From Alisma plantago-aquatica (Eukaryota > Streptophyta > Magnoliopsida > Alismatales > Alismataceae), in assembly GCA_963693085.1 (NCBI GenBank), contig OY856411.1, forward strand, positions 66,631,001-66,695,000: a stretch of 64,000 nt of DNA, given 5' to 3'. The notes below the pieces were generated by a model that ran no database searches, was not told where the DNA came from, and saw only the letters and a program-made list of their open reading frames with translations. Position numbers and translations under genes: made by a program. The stretch's first letter is position 1. Every line of letters starts with the position of its first letter. Positions 50,876-60,858 of the stretch are shown here, in pieces.

Positions 50876-51829
50876 CGGCAGATATGCGTTGGATCTGTTT
50901 TGATATCAATCGGACGGCTGTCATTATTTGACGACCTAATTAGGGACTTATACCTAATGACGGCCGCCCAGACAAAAAGAAGGATCTCATATTTGGATTG
51001 CACGAGTGCCGAGGAGGAGAGAAAGGAGAACGGAGGCCGAGAAGCTCATACCGGGTGATTTGGACGCTGCCGAAGACAATTTCCACCACCGACAGGCGGG
51101 GGAAGCTGTGTTCTACGCCAAGGATCCACCGGTTCTTCTCCGTTCAGGGGTTTTCCCATCTATTTCACGTTTTTCTTATGAATTCCCCAATTTCTACCAT
51201 GTATTTGTGTAAGATGAACATGAGAGGCTAAAACCCTCAATCTTTAGGACCGGGAGTAGCCCGGGGATACATTGTATGATGATTTTATATTGATAATTCA
51301 TATTTTTCTCTCATATCCGTGGTATAAATTCGTTTTCTCTATTGCTATTGTTATGCTTGATCACCATAATAGTAAATTAATGCCCTTAATCACTTCGACA
51401 GAAGGATTAACGGTTGAAAAGAAACGAATTCTACATTAATTAATAAAACCCTTGACAAAGGAGTTGTAAAATTAATGGTGGGAACTGAGGGACCGATCCT
51501 AATGCGCTTAGTTTAGGGGAATGATTACTACGACGGTGGAATCAACCTAAACCTAAGTAGTGAATTACACCACGACAGTGGGTAATTCTCATTTCAGGCC
51601 ACTACCCGGATAGAGAGAGAAGTGTGAGGAATTATATGAAATCTAATACAATGTTGACCCGCGGTGAAACCGCCATCCTAAAGATATCCTTTTAATTGAT
51701 TAAATTAACCTTTAATCGATTATTTTCTTTGTTTCATTTTTATTTTCTTTCAATTTCAACAACAAATTCTACTTTGTTAATCGGTCTAGCTGATTGCGAT
51801 TAGTTAGTAGAAGTCTCCAATAATTCACG

Positions 51830-51850
51830 TATCCCTGAGTTCGACTCGGG
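51830..51850 (+). promoter_or_regulatory. tRNA T-arm-like segment in LTR E
   Basis: CCCTGAGTTCGACTCGGG resembles a tRNA T-arm and Pol III B box (GTTCGANTC). No acceptor or anticodon arm surrounds it, so it is not a tRNA gene. The copy in the 3' LTR is identical. Confidence 0.35.
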
Positions 51851-51921
51851 CCTCACAAGGCCTATATTACTCGACGCGTATACTTGCGTTTAAGCGCGTA
51901 GTAAAATACACGTCAAGTTTT

Positions 51922-51940
51922 TGGCGCCGTTGCCGGGGAT
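51922..51940 (+). other. Primer binding site of E
   Basis: TGGCGCCGTTGCCGGGGAT, Athila/Tat type, six bases after the LTR end. Confidence 0.9.
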
Positions 51941-52025
51941 ACGGCGAATTATTGGCACTTTGAGTGCTAAGAGCGGCCATTCTAGGCCACATTTTTTTAT
52001 TTTATTGTTACTTTAAAACAAAACC

Positions 52026-52046
52026 AAAAAAAAAAAAAAAAAAAAT
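52026..52046 (+). repeat. A21 tract in E leader
   Basis: An uninterrupted run of 21 A in the leader, 80 bp upstream of the gag start. Confidence 0.9.
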
Positions 52047-52125
52047 TCCTTTATTTCTCTATAATTGTGTTGTCTCGTTCAAAGCATTGTACTGAACCCT
52101 TATTTCCATATTTCAGGTACTTTGT

Positions 52126-54459
52126 ATGGTGCACACACGTAGTCGAGACTACGTGAATCGCACACCTGAGGTTCCATCTGCGGGACCAGAGGACGAGGGC
52201 TACTACGAGGAGGAACACCACAGTGATATACATTCTGAATCTGAGCCAGAACAAGAAGAAGTAATGGCGGAAGCACAGACAATATGGGAGAAGATCAAGG
52301 CGTCTTCTTCCTCGGCATCAAAGGGGCCTATAAAGAAGCAGGCGATCAACATACCGACATACAAGATCGACCCGGCACTGATTAATTTGGTCAAATCCAA
52401 CGCATTTCACGGGCTGAAAAATGAAGATCCGGTTGCCCACATCAGCCAGTTCGTGGAGAACTGTGATATGGTGAAGATAGACCGATTTCCACAAGATGCG
52501 TTGTATCTCAAGTTGTTCCCAAGTTCACTGGCAGGAGCAGCACGTGAGTGGCTTCATAACCTCGACGACGAGTTTGTTGAATCATGGGATCACATGGTGG
52601 AGGTTTTCTTCGAGAGGTTTTTCCCTCCTGAGAAGACCAATGATATGATCCGGAAGATCCACAATTTCACCCAACAGGCGGGTGAAACTTATTCTGAGAC
52701 TTGGGAGCGATTCCAAGTCATGTTGAGGAGATGTCCACACCATGGACTAGACAAGGAAACCCAAGTGAAGATCTTCTACTTTGCTCTCTCCGAGCACGAT
52801 AGGAGCAATTTGGATTCAGCCGGGTCCGGATTTTTCTTAAACAACACTGATGATAGGTGCTGGGAGATTTTAAAGAACATGTCCAGAAAACAATCATGGG
52901 GTGACCGGGATAAAGTTGAGCATGTTCGAGCGATAGGGGAATCTAAAGCAGTCAAGGAGCTGAATGATAAGTTAGATCTCCTAGCCAAGAAGTTACTGTC
53001 TAAGGAAGATGCATCTGAGGATGAGGAAGCCCAGGTTAAATTCATGCAACAACAGGGCTACAGAAACAATGACTATGCATGGAGGAGAGACAAAAAGTTT
53101 TCTTGGAAGGATCCGAATAACTTTCTACAAGATCCGGATGCAAAGCCACAACCGAAAGCCGAGGACAAGAACACTGAATTGCTAAGTCAAATGGTCCAGC
53201 AAAACCAAGAGATGATGGCCATGTTTGGAAAACAACTGCAATCTCAAGGTGATATTCTAACCAAATTTGGGCAGACGCTGCAAAGCCATGGAGCGCAAAT
53301 GCGGGCATTGGAGACCACCGTGGCACAGATTTCAAGTGAGGTGGCGGCTATCAAGCACGCCAATCAACAGAAACCAGCCGAGAACGCGAATGTGGTTCAA
53401 GCGCACCATCAGGTCAAATACATTTCTGTGGTGAGTAATGAAGAAGAATCTCAGGTGCAAGAAGTTGCAGAGGAAAGGAGAATGACGTTCAATGTGAATG
53501 CAACACCGGCAATACCATTTCCACGCACGTACTATGGACTGCCGGGTGGAAATCCTTTCTTCAGAAAATCTGATAGAGTTGTGAATACTGTATCTCCACC
53601 TGGGCAAAAAGAAGAAGTGCAAGTTTGTGCCCATGCGGAGACAAAGAAGGTGGAAGAGGAACCACAACAAGCTGCTACTAATGAGGATGACTTGCAAAAG
53701 CACACGCCCGAGATAGTGAGTGAAGCAAGCTTAGGGGAGGTACCCCCGAAAGACTCATATGTGCCTCCTCACAAGCGTGTCAATGCGGCAGATGTGTCAA
53801 ATCGGGACAATCCAAAGCCGAAGAAGGAGCACCGACACTATAGGAAATTCTTGGAAATATTCCGCAAGCTGCATATCAACATTCCGCTGGTGGAGATGAT
53901 TGAGAAAGTGCCCGCCTACGGGAGGTTCATTAAAGAGATCATCAACAAGAAGAGGCGGATAAATGATGATGAAATTTATTGGTTGAATGAGACGGTGAGC
54001 TCGATGATTCATGGGAGTTCACCAAGGAAGAGAAAGGACCCAGGAGTTTTTTACATTCCGTGTTCAATAGGTGGTCAACATGTTTCTAGAGCGCAATGTG
54101 ATTCCGGCGCTAGTATCAATCTCATGCCTTTGGCTACTTTTCAGACGCTAGGGTTAAAAGAGATCAAGAAGTTGGCTGCGACAATTGAATTGGCAGATGG
54201 GTCGACAGTGAGACCCTATGGAGTATGTGAAGATGTGCTAGTTAAGGTTGACAAATTCGTATTCCCGGTGGACTTTGTCGTCATAGACATGCCACCACTC
54301 CAAAGCTGTGAAATTCTTCTAGGAAGACCGTTTCAAGCAACGGCAGATGTCGTGACTGCCATAGGGAGAGGTACTCTGTCTTTGGGCATTGGAGGAGATC
54401 GTGTTGAATTCAAATTACCGAATGATCCTCTAAGTGCAGTTTCCAAGGTGAAGAGATGA
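52126..54459 (+). CDS. Gag-protease polyprotein of element E (777 aa, intact)
   Basis: This is the only long intact frame in the window. The N-terminus is acidic (EEEHHSDIHSESEPEQEE). The gag core spans roughly residues 85-250, with FPSSLAGAAREWLHNLDDEF and WERFQVMLRRCPHHGLDKE as typical motifs. A Q/M-rich, probably coiled-coil segment covers about 350-425. After a low-complexity linker, residues about 560-640 lead into an aspartic protease: CDSGASINLMPLATF near residue 658 holds the catalytic DSGA, and ILLGRPFQATAD near 730 is the second conserved motif. I see no CCHC zinc knuckle, unlike element A. The start is the first ATG (52126), after the leader and A-tract. The product should form particles and self-cleave, but RT and integrase must come from another element. 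Confidence 0.95.
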   Translation: MVHTRSRDYVNRTPEVPSAGPEDEGYYEEEHHSDIHSESEPEQEEVMAEAQTIWEKIKASSSSASKGPIKKQAINIPTYKIDPALINLVKSNAFHGLKNEDPVAHISQFVENCDMVKIDRFPQDALYLKLFPSSLAGAAREWLHNLDDEFVESWDHMVEVFFERFFPPEKTNDMIRKIHNFTQQAGETYSETWERFQVMLRRCPHHGLDKETQVKIFYFALSEHDRSNLDSAGSGFFLNNTDDRCWEILKNMSRKQSWGDRDKVEHVRAIGESKAVKELNDKLDLLAKKLLSKEDASEDEEAQVKFMQQQGYRNNDYAWRRDKKFSWKDPNNFLQDPDAKPQPKAEDKNTELLSQMVQQNQEMMAMFGKQLQSQGDILTKFGQTLQSHGAQMRALETTVAQISSEVAAIKHANQQKPAENANVVQAHHQVKYISVVSNEEESQVQEVAEERRMTFNVNATPAIPFPRTYYGLPGGNPFFRKSDRVVNTVSPPGQKEEVQVCAHAETKKVEEEPQQAATNEDDLQKHTPEIVSEASLGEVPPKDSYVPPHKRVNAADVSNRDNPKPKKEHRHYRKFLEIFRKLHINIPLVEMIEKVPAYGRFIKEIINKKRRINDDEIYWLNETVSSMIHGSSPRKRKDPGVFYIPCSIGGQHVSRAQCDSGASINLMPLATFQTLGLKEIKKLAATIELADGSTVRPYGVCEDVLVKVDKFVFPVDFVVIDMPPLQSCEILLGRPFQATADVVTAIGRGTLSLGIGGDRVEFKLPNDPLSAVSKVKR

Positions 54460-54503
54460 CAATCGTCACACCGTCTAGCCTAAGACGCTAAAGAAGGGCG
54501 CTT

Positions 54504-54521
54504 GTTGGGAGGCAACCCAAC
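54504..54521 (+). other. Hairpin just after gag-protease stop
   Basis: GTTGGG-AGGCAA-CCCAAC forms a perfect 6-bp stem 45 bp after the stop codon. GGGAGGCAACCC-type text is a familiar block after the coding part of Athila/Tat elements. That fits a clean loss of pol here. I infer this from memory of the family, not from an alignment. Confidence 0.6.
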
Positions 54522-54634
54522 CATTGGTACATTAGGATAGTTTAATGTTAGGTGTAGTTTGCTTGTATTTTGTTTACTTTTTAGTTTAAAAATGATACCT
54601 TGATCCGTTTGTTAAATGTGCAGGAACAGGCAGG

Positions 54635-54975
54635 GTCGATACCATCGACACACTGGTCGATGGTATCGACATGGGTTCAGGATTGACAGTTGCAAAATCG
54701 CACTGAGTCGATACTATCGACGGTCCCGTCGATGGTATCGACATACCTACAGGCAGGTTGCACAATAAAGGTCGATGGTATCGACATGCCAGTCGATACC
54801 ATCGAGATCTCTGGAGATTTTCAGAAGAAATCGACTCAGTGAAGTCGATACCATCGACAGGTCTGTCGATGGTATCGACATTTTCAAGTGAAAAAGACGG
54901 CGGCCGGACTCGCGAGGCAGTTGCCCTAATCAGCGAGTCGATACCATCGACTTCAGTCGATGGTATCGACGGGCA
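54635..54975 (+). repeat. GTCGATACCATCGAC inverted-repeat array in E internal region
   Basis: Five pairs of GTCGATACCATCGAC and GTCGATGGTATCGAC (in either order) lie about 60-80 bp apart with spacers of 4-7 bases inside each pair. Examples start at 54635, 54707, 54771, 54843 and 54936. One arm carries ACTATC in place of ACCATC. Confidence 0.9.
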
Positions 54976-55156
54976 CACAGCAGTGTCGGTGTCAGTTATT
55001 TAAGACGGGGTTATTGGCCAAATGAAGTCACATCATCCAGAGCAAATCTAGACCCCACGACCCTGACATTACCCACCTCCGCCTCCACAAGAATGATCAT
55101 GGTATCACTGTTCCACCCTTAAGTTAGTCTTTGACTATGAGGCCATAGTCGGATTC

Positions 55157-55170
55157 AAGCTTAGGGGGGT
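55157..55170 (+). other. Second, internal PPT-like tract
   Basis: AAGCTTAGGGGGGT matches the true polypurine tract AAGCTTAGGGGAGT (56642-56655) but lies 1.5 kb upstream. It could be a central-type second plus-strand primer or a remnant of an ancestral junction. Confidence 0.6.
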
Positions 55171-56641
55171 GGCTGGAACAGCTCTATCTTTTATCTTTTC
55201 TTTAGTTGTTTTAGTTTCTGCTTTGTTATTTGTTTTTGCAATTTTAAGTTTTTATGTAGGATCCACATCTATCTAGTGTAATTGTGGATGTCGTAAAAAT
55301 TGTCATCTAGCTGTTTTCATGGGGAAATTAAAGGGAATTGAAAATTTTTTCTGTGTCATTTAAATAGCTTTACTTGGTTGTCCTTGGGGAACTTTTTCTA
55401 TGAAAATGATTGATTATGTCAACTTTGAACCAATATGTCATACCCACACCCTTTGACTCATGGAAAGTGGATAGTAACGGTTGTTGAGCCTAACCTAATC
55501 AAATGGTAATGAGACCTTAATCAGATGTAAGAGAAAGCACCCTTTTTACTACTACACATGTCAATAAGGAGGGACACATAATTTTCTTTTAAGGTTCAGT
55601 CACTTAATCTTGTGATCATTCCACCCCATTTCCTATAATCCACCAAGAATTGGAAGTAAAGTGCAGTTTCAATTTCTTTTGCGTGCATGGCATGTAGATA
55701 GGTTTTGCATTGTTATTTTCATGTTTTTGCATAGAATAATAAAAAAAAATATATAGTGATACATGCACATTACCTTTAGGTGCATGTCATGTAGTTGCAC
55801 TCACAATTTCATGATTTTCATGCATAGGCACACCATGTATCTCAGTTTTCCTAAATAGGTGATCTAATTTGTTCCATACCCTCGAAATAAAGCAAAGATC
55901 TCCAATTGGAAAGAAAATAGCCTTATACATGTATCTCTAAGCAATTATGGATATATGGGATATATGGGCAAAGAAAAAAAAAACAGAAGAAAAAAATTCT
56001 GGAAAAAAAAAAATGTTAGAAGAAGAAAGAAAAGGAATAAGAGGGAGAAAGGAATGATATCACTTGTATAATAAAGGGGAATTGAGTACATGATGTGGCT
56101 TGAGTAGGTTTCTATCTCATTGTGAGGTAGAAGGTTAGTGCATGCATCATTCCACCCGCTTTTAGGCGGTAGGGCATTCTTAATGTGCATTTGCATCATT
56201 TAGGGCATTTTGTTATATGCATTTTGAAACTGTGTAATACTTCCAAATTCTCCCATGAACCACCCATTCCATCCACCCGTTGCTCGGATTGGTAGGCCAC
56301 CGTGATTTTCTCCTCATTCATGTTTATCAGGAGAACTGCTTCCATGTAGATGGTAGTTAGGGCGAGCAACGTAGAGTAGGTGATCACAAGATGCACCATG
56401 GCTGAATCGGCGAACTTTATTATGATAACTGCCTTATGTGATAGTGTTCATCAGTTTGAAGGATAATTTCTTTTATTGATGGTTATTGTCGCCTATAGGG
56501 TAATTACTGTTCTGTGATTAGGGTAGGCCGGTTTGAGAACGTCCAGTGGGAGTCATTTGTGAGGTGGGTTGGTGTTTTGATTGTTAGTTGACATTCGCAA
56601 TTTTATTCTAAGGATTAGTTGCTCGAGGGCGAGCAATGTTT

Positions 56642-56656
56642 AAGCTTAGGGGAGTT
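56642..56656 (+). other. Polypurine tract of E
   Basis: AAGCTTAGGGGAGTT directly before the 3' LTR. Confidence 0.85.
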
Positions 56657-58272
56657 TGATGCGATGATTTTGAGTCGCATTTATAGACCTTTTTCATATG
56701 TGTTTTGTGCCTTAATTACTCATTTTCATGGATAATATTGCATAATTCACTTTATTTGGTCTTTGCCATCATTTTATATCAAATCCCCTTTATTTCATTA
56801 TTTTAAGCATTATTGATCATCTTATCATAAATCGTGTGGATTTATTTGGTCTTGTTGTACAATTTCAGGAAAAACAAGTATCTACATCCGTCGATACCAT
56901 CGACGGGTGTCGATACCATCGACCAAGCCACAGGTTGTCAGCCGAGAAGAGCAATACAGAGTCGATACCATCGACGCCCAAGTCGATGGCATCGAGATGT
57001 CTCCAGGCTGCTAGCGAGGATTAAGTCGATACCATCGACGGATGTCGATGCCATCGACACAAGGAGAGCTACAGCGTCGCTAAACGACAACAACCGACGC
57101 TAAAGGAGTCGATACCATCGACACCCAAGTCGATGGTATCGAGATCACCACAGGCGCTCAGAATAAAAGAAAGGAAAGCTGCCGCTAATCCGCTGGGTCG
57201 ATACCATCGACCCGCGTCGATGGTATCGACGCCGGCAGATATGCGTTGGATCTGTTTTGATATCAATCGGACGGCTGTCATTATTTGACGACCTAATTAG
57301 GGACTTATACCTAATGACGGCCGCCCAGACAAAAAGAAGGATCTCATATTTGGATTGCACGAGTGCCGAGGAGGAGAGAAAGGAGAACGGAGGCCGAGAA
57401 GCTCATACCGGGTGATTTGGACGCTGCCGAAGACAATTTCCACCACCGACAGGCGGGGGAAGCTGTGTTCTACGCCAAGGATCCACCGGTTCTTCTCCGT
57501 TCAGGGGTTTTCCCATCTATTTCACGTTTTTCTTATGAATTCCCCAATTTCTACCATGTATTTGTGTAAGATGAACATGAGAGGCTAAAACCCTCAATCT
57601 TTAGGACCGGGAGTAGCCCGGGGATACATTGTATGATGATTTTATATTGATAATTCATATTTTTCTCTCATATCCGTGGTATAAATTCGTTTTCTCTATT
57701 GCTATTGTTATGCTTGATCACCATAATAGTAAATTAATGCCCTTAATCACTTCGACAGAAGGATTAACGGTTGAAAAGAAACGAATTCTACATTAATTAA
57801 TAAAACCCTTGACAAAGGAGTTGTAAAATTAATGGTGGGAACTGAGGGACCGATCCTAATGCGCTTAGTTTAGGGGAATGATTACTACGACGGTGGAATC
57901 AACCTAAACCTAAGTAGTGAATTACACCACGACAGTGGGTAATTCTCATTTCAGGCCACTACCCGGATAGAGAGAGAAGTGTGAGGAATTATATGAAATC
58001 TAATACAATGTTGACCCGCGGTGAAACCGCCATCCTAAAGATATCCTTTTAATTGATTAAATTAACCTTTAATCGATTATTTTCTTTGTTTCATTTTTAT
58101 TTTCTTTCAATTTCAACAACAAATTCTACTTTGTTAATCGGTCTAGCTGATTGCGATTAGTTAGTAGAAGTCTCCAATAATTCACGTATCCCTGAGTTCG
58201 ACTCGGGCCTCACAAGGCCTATATTACTCGACGCGTATACTTGCGTTTAAGCGCGTAGTAAAATACACGTCA
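56657..58272 (+). repeat. 3' LTR of element E
   Basis: It is 1616 bp long and matches the 5' LTR except for the base at 56866 in my reading. The hairpin array lies at 56888-57232. Confidence 0.95.
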
Positions 58273-58277
58273 ACAAC
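58273..58277 (+). repeat. Target-site duplication of E (right)
   Basis: ACAAC, identical to 50295-50299. Confidence 0.95.
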
Positions 58278-58279
58278 CA

Positions 58280-58760
58280 AGTGAGAGGGGTTTTCACAAC
58301 CTCAAGCATATCCGGCAAAAAGGGTAGAACAACACCCTATCAGCCAACGACCTCAACATATTGCCCAAGGCATCAAGAGCATTGGCTCACCTCTCAACTT
58401 TAAAGAGAGAGGGGTATTGCACAATCTAAAGCATATCGGGTAGGAGCTAGAGCTCACCTCACAACTCAAGGAAGGAGGGGTGTTTCTCAAAGCTCACCAT
58501 CAAAGGCATGGACACTCATGTCACCCAAGGTACCAATAGGGACACAACGTGCAAATAGGGTAGAACAAAGGTCAACACTTCTATCGGCCAAACCAACTAA
58601 CCATGATGCCCAAACAACGAGATCATAGGCTCACCTCTCAACAACAAAGTGAGTGAGGGGTATTTCCTCTCGGACACACCACCATACCACTTTGGATTAA
58701 GAAACCCTAAGCTCACCTCTCAACTAAACGAGAGAGGGGTATTGCTTGAGATTCTACAAT
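58280..58760 (-). repeat. CACCTCTC/GAGAGGGG hairpin series in LTR C
   Basis: CTCACCTCTCAAC, then 4-11 bases, then GAG(A/T)GAGGGGTAT-type text occurs at about 58391, 58630 and 58711, with a variant at about 58470. A fifth copy was split by element E (left arm 50286-50294, right arm 58282-58290). Confidence 0.75.
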
Positions 58761-59138
58761 CCAGAGGATTGGCCAACACAAGGGTAGCTACATATCAGCC
58801 AACCTATTCTAGGGAACACATATCGGGTAGCAACATCACTAACTAAATCATAGCCATTACTAGTAAGATAAGCATAGATGATCAAGATAACATAACAAAG
58901 CATTATATAAGGGAGATAGTATAGCTAGGTTAGGATTTATGTAACCCACCTTAAGCACAAGGTTCTCCAAGATCCAAAGCTCCAAGGCTCCAAGCTTTGA
59001 CCACAAACTTGGAGAAGAAAGTAGCTGCAACAAGATGTATCAGCCACCACCTCTCCTTCTCTTCTACTCGGCCACTAAGGGAAAAGAGAGCAAATGGCTA
59101 AGGAAACTAAATGGACTACTAGCAAGTAAGAAGAGAGG

Positions 59139-59146
59139 TATATATA
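59139..59146 (-). promoter_or_regulatory. TATA box of LTR C
   Basis: TATATATA on the minus strand, about 590 bp into the LTR, followed by CCTCTC. Confidence 0.5.
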
Positions 59147-59735
59147 CAAGAGGGTAAAGGGGGAGAGAAAGGCAAGGTGGCGTCCACTAAGGACCACTTT
59201 TCCATGGGCCACACCACATGATAGCACCCCAACCCCACTTGTTCAAGGTCTCACCACTTGATAGCAACAAACACCATGTGTCCAAGAGAGGGTGACACAA
59301 ACGATGCTAGGTGGAGGGGTGTGTGTCGCCCAACATGGCAATCTGACACACCCACCAACACCCTCTGGCCGACTCACCATGGTCGACACAAGGCACCAAA
59401 CACACCCTTTCCCGACACACTCAAGCAAGGAGGAAGGGATTCAAGCCCAAAAACAAGCCCAAGCTTAAACAAGCTCAACGAGGCCCAAAACAACTCAAGC
59501 AAGGGGCCCAACCCATCATGTCAACCCTGAAGGATGCAAAGAGACAAGGAGTCCTCTCAAGGTGACAAGCTTGCACAAAACCCTATAACTTGGGTAAATT
59601 GCAATTTGCACCAAAAAGACCCACATCAAAACACAACAACACAAATCATACTTCAGGTGATTAGGCAAGCCTCTAAACACAAGGTTTAGGCAAAGCAAAC
59701 AGGGTAAGCCCAAAATGAAGGTCAGGGTCCTTACA

Positions 59736-59775
59736 AGCCATAATCCCCTACAAAAGGATTTTGCCCCCGAAATCC
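59736..59775 (-). other. Polypurine tract region of C
   Basis: On the minus strand GGGGGCAAAATCC leads to TTGTAGGGGATTAT next to the LTR. It is a close match to the PPT region of element D. Confidence 0.8.
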
Positions 59776-60194
59776 GAAGAGAAGAGCAAGGGATACTTCC
59801 TCCTCATCTCTTCCTCAAGATCCCACATGGCTTCCTCAATGCCACGATGATGCTAGAGAACCTTCACAAGACCCAGGTCCTTCCTCTTCAGCTTCTTCGC
59901 CCACCTGTCAAGGGTCAACACAAGACCTTCCTCGTAGGTCACATCTTCATCAAGCTCAACCTCAACTGGTTCTTTCACTGTCTTTGTTCCTGAATGACTT
60001 TTCTTTAGCATACTAACATGGAACACTGGATGCAATCTATGTAGCTTTGGTGGTAACTGCAACTTGTAAGCCACTTTTCCAACACATGCTATCACTAGAT
60101 ATGGTCCCATATACCTGGGAGCCAACTTGCCTTTCCTTCCAAAACTTAGCATGCCTTTCCATGGAGAGACCTTGAGATACACCTTATCTCCCAC
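59776..60194 (-). pseudogene. Element C integrase C-terminus and chromodomain
   Basis: The frame reads GDKVYLKVSPWKGMLSFGRK, LAPRYMGPYLVI, VAYKLQLPP and HPVFHVSMLKKS. After a linker it reaches the chromodomain: YEEGLVLTLDR, LVKVL, then a TAG in place of an expected Trp (TGG), then IEEAMWDLEEEMRRKYP. The chromodomain targets integration to marked chromatin and identifies the chromovirus lineage. The frame is shifted relative to the integrase core. Confidence 0.85.
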
Positions 60195-60479
60195 CTAGAA
60201 CTCTAGAGGTCAGTGAAGATTATTGCATAAGACTTCTGTCTATCCTGTGCCGCTTCAACTATTGTCGTATCACCTTGATCTTCTCCATCGTCTGCTGCAC
60301 TAACTCAGGACCCAAAATCTGATATTCTCGAGACTAATACTAACATAAGGGAGATCTACACTTTCTACCGTACAATGCTTCATAAGGTGCCATGTCAGTA
60401 CTCCGTTGGTAACTGTTGTTGTAAGCAAACTCTATCAGACTGAGATGCATGTCCCAACTTCCTAGGAACTACAGAACCC

Positions 60480-60858
60480 AAGCTCTTAGAAGATCTTCCA
60501 AAGTCTAAATTGTCCTTTTAGACTGTCCATCTATCTACGGATGAAAAGCGGTACTGAACCTTAACTGTGTTCCCAATGCCTTGTGCAACTGTTCCCAAAA
60601 ATGACTTGTGAACTGAGGACCTCTATCACAGTCTATCGTTGATGGCACTCCGTGCAAATGCACTATCTCATCAACATATACCTGAGCGAGCTTCTCTGCT
60701 GTGTAGGTTGTCTTTACTGGAATGAAATGAGCAGACTTTGTCAATTTATCCACTATCACCCAGATGGAATCATGATTCTTAACTATCCTTGACAGACCAA
60801 CTACAAAGTCCATGGTTACATGATCACACTTCCATTGTGGTATCAGCATGGGTTGCAA
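60480..60858 (-). pseudogene. Element C integrase catalytic core
   Basis: The frame contains WKCDHVTMDFVVGL, WVIVDKLTKSAHFIPV, IDCDRGPQFTSHFW and FSTAFHP, then TAG. It continues in frame as DGQSKRTI, where the family has DGQSERTI. The third catalytic residue (Glu) is thus Lys, a G-to-A change. Another TAG replaces a Gln (CAG) just after. The first two Asp are present. Confidence 0.85.

Larger units (their letters stand above)
50300..51915 (+). repeat. 5' LTR of element E
   Basis: It runs TGATGCGATG to CACGTCA. The first 220 bp are AT-rich. An inverted-repeat array of GTCGATACCATCGAC follows (50531-50875), then a GC-rich stretch, a block ATGAGAGGCTAAAACCCTC (about 51220) of the kind seen in Athila/Tat leaders, and a TTCGACTC segment near the end. 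The 77- and 68-codon frames at 50998-51231 overlap each other and are identical in both LTRs; there is no sign they are genes. Confidence 0.95.
54522..56641 (+). other. Non-coding 3' part of element E
   Basis: About 2.1 kb without a credible frame. It holds the inverted-repeat array (54635-54975), a PPT-like tract at 55157, and an A-rich stretch at 55965-56040. Nothing resembles an env-like gene. Confidence 0.6.
50300..58272 (+). mobile_element. Element E: young Athila-type element with gag-protease only
   Basis: It has two 1616-bp LTRs (50300-51915 and 56657-58272) at an offset of 6357 bp with no indel. The one difference I found is T at 50509 against C at 56866. Perfect ACAAC duplications flank it. 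The internal region (51916-56656, 4741 bp) has the Athila primer site, an intact 777-codon gag-protease frame and a 2.2-kb non-coding 3' part, with no RT, RNase H or integrase. The near-identity of the LTRs means very recent insertion, so an enzyme donor was active recently elsewhere in this genome. Confidence 0.95.
58278..59735 (-). repeat. 3' LTR of element C, right part
   Basis: It resumes after element E and ends GGGTCCTTACA at 59735, next to the polypurine tract. It contains four CTCACCTCTCAAC...GAGAGGGG inverted repeats (58391-58745), a TATA box at 59139, and a GC-richer U3 stretch at 59170-59500. Confidence 0.85.

Noticed and set aside
50477..51231. Short frames in LTR E duplicated exactly at 56834-57588
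   Set aside because: Identity reflects the recent age of the two LTRs, not protein constraint. The frames overlap on both strands.
51830..51850. tRNA gene in LTR E
   Set aside because: Only a T-arm-like segment is present; no acceptor stem, D-arm or anticodon arm can be drawn.
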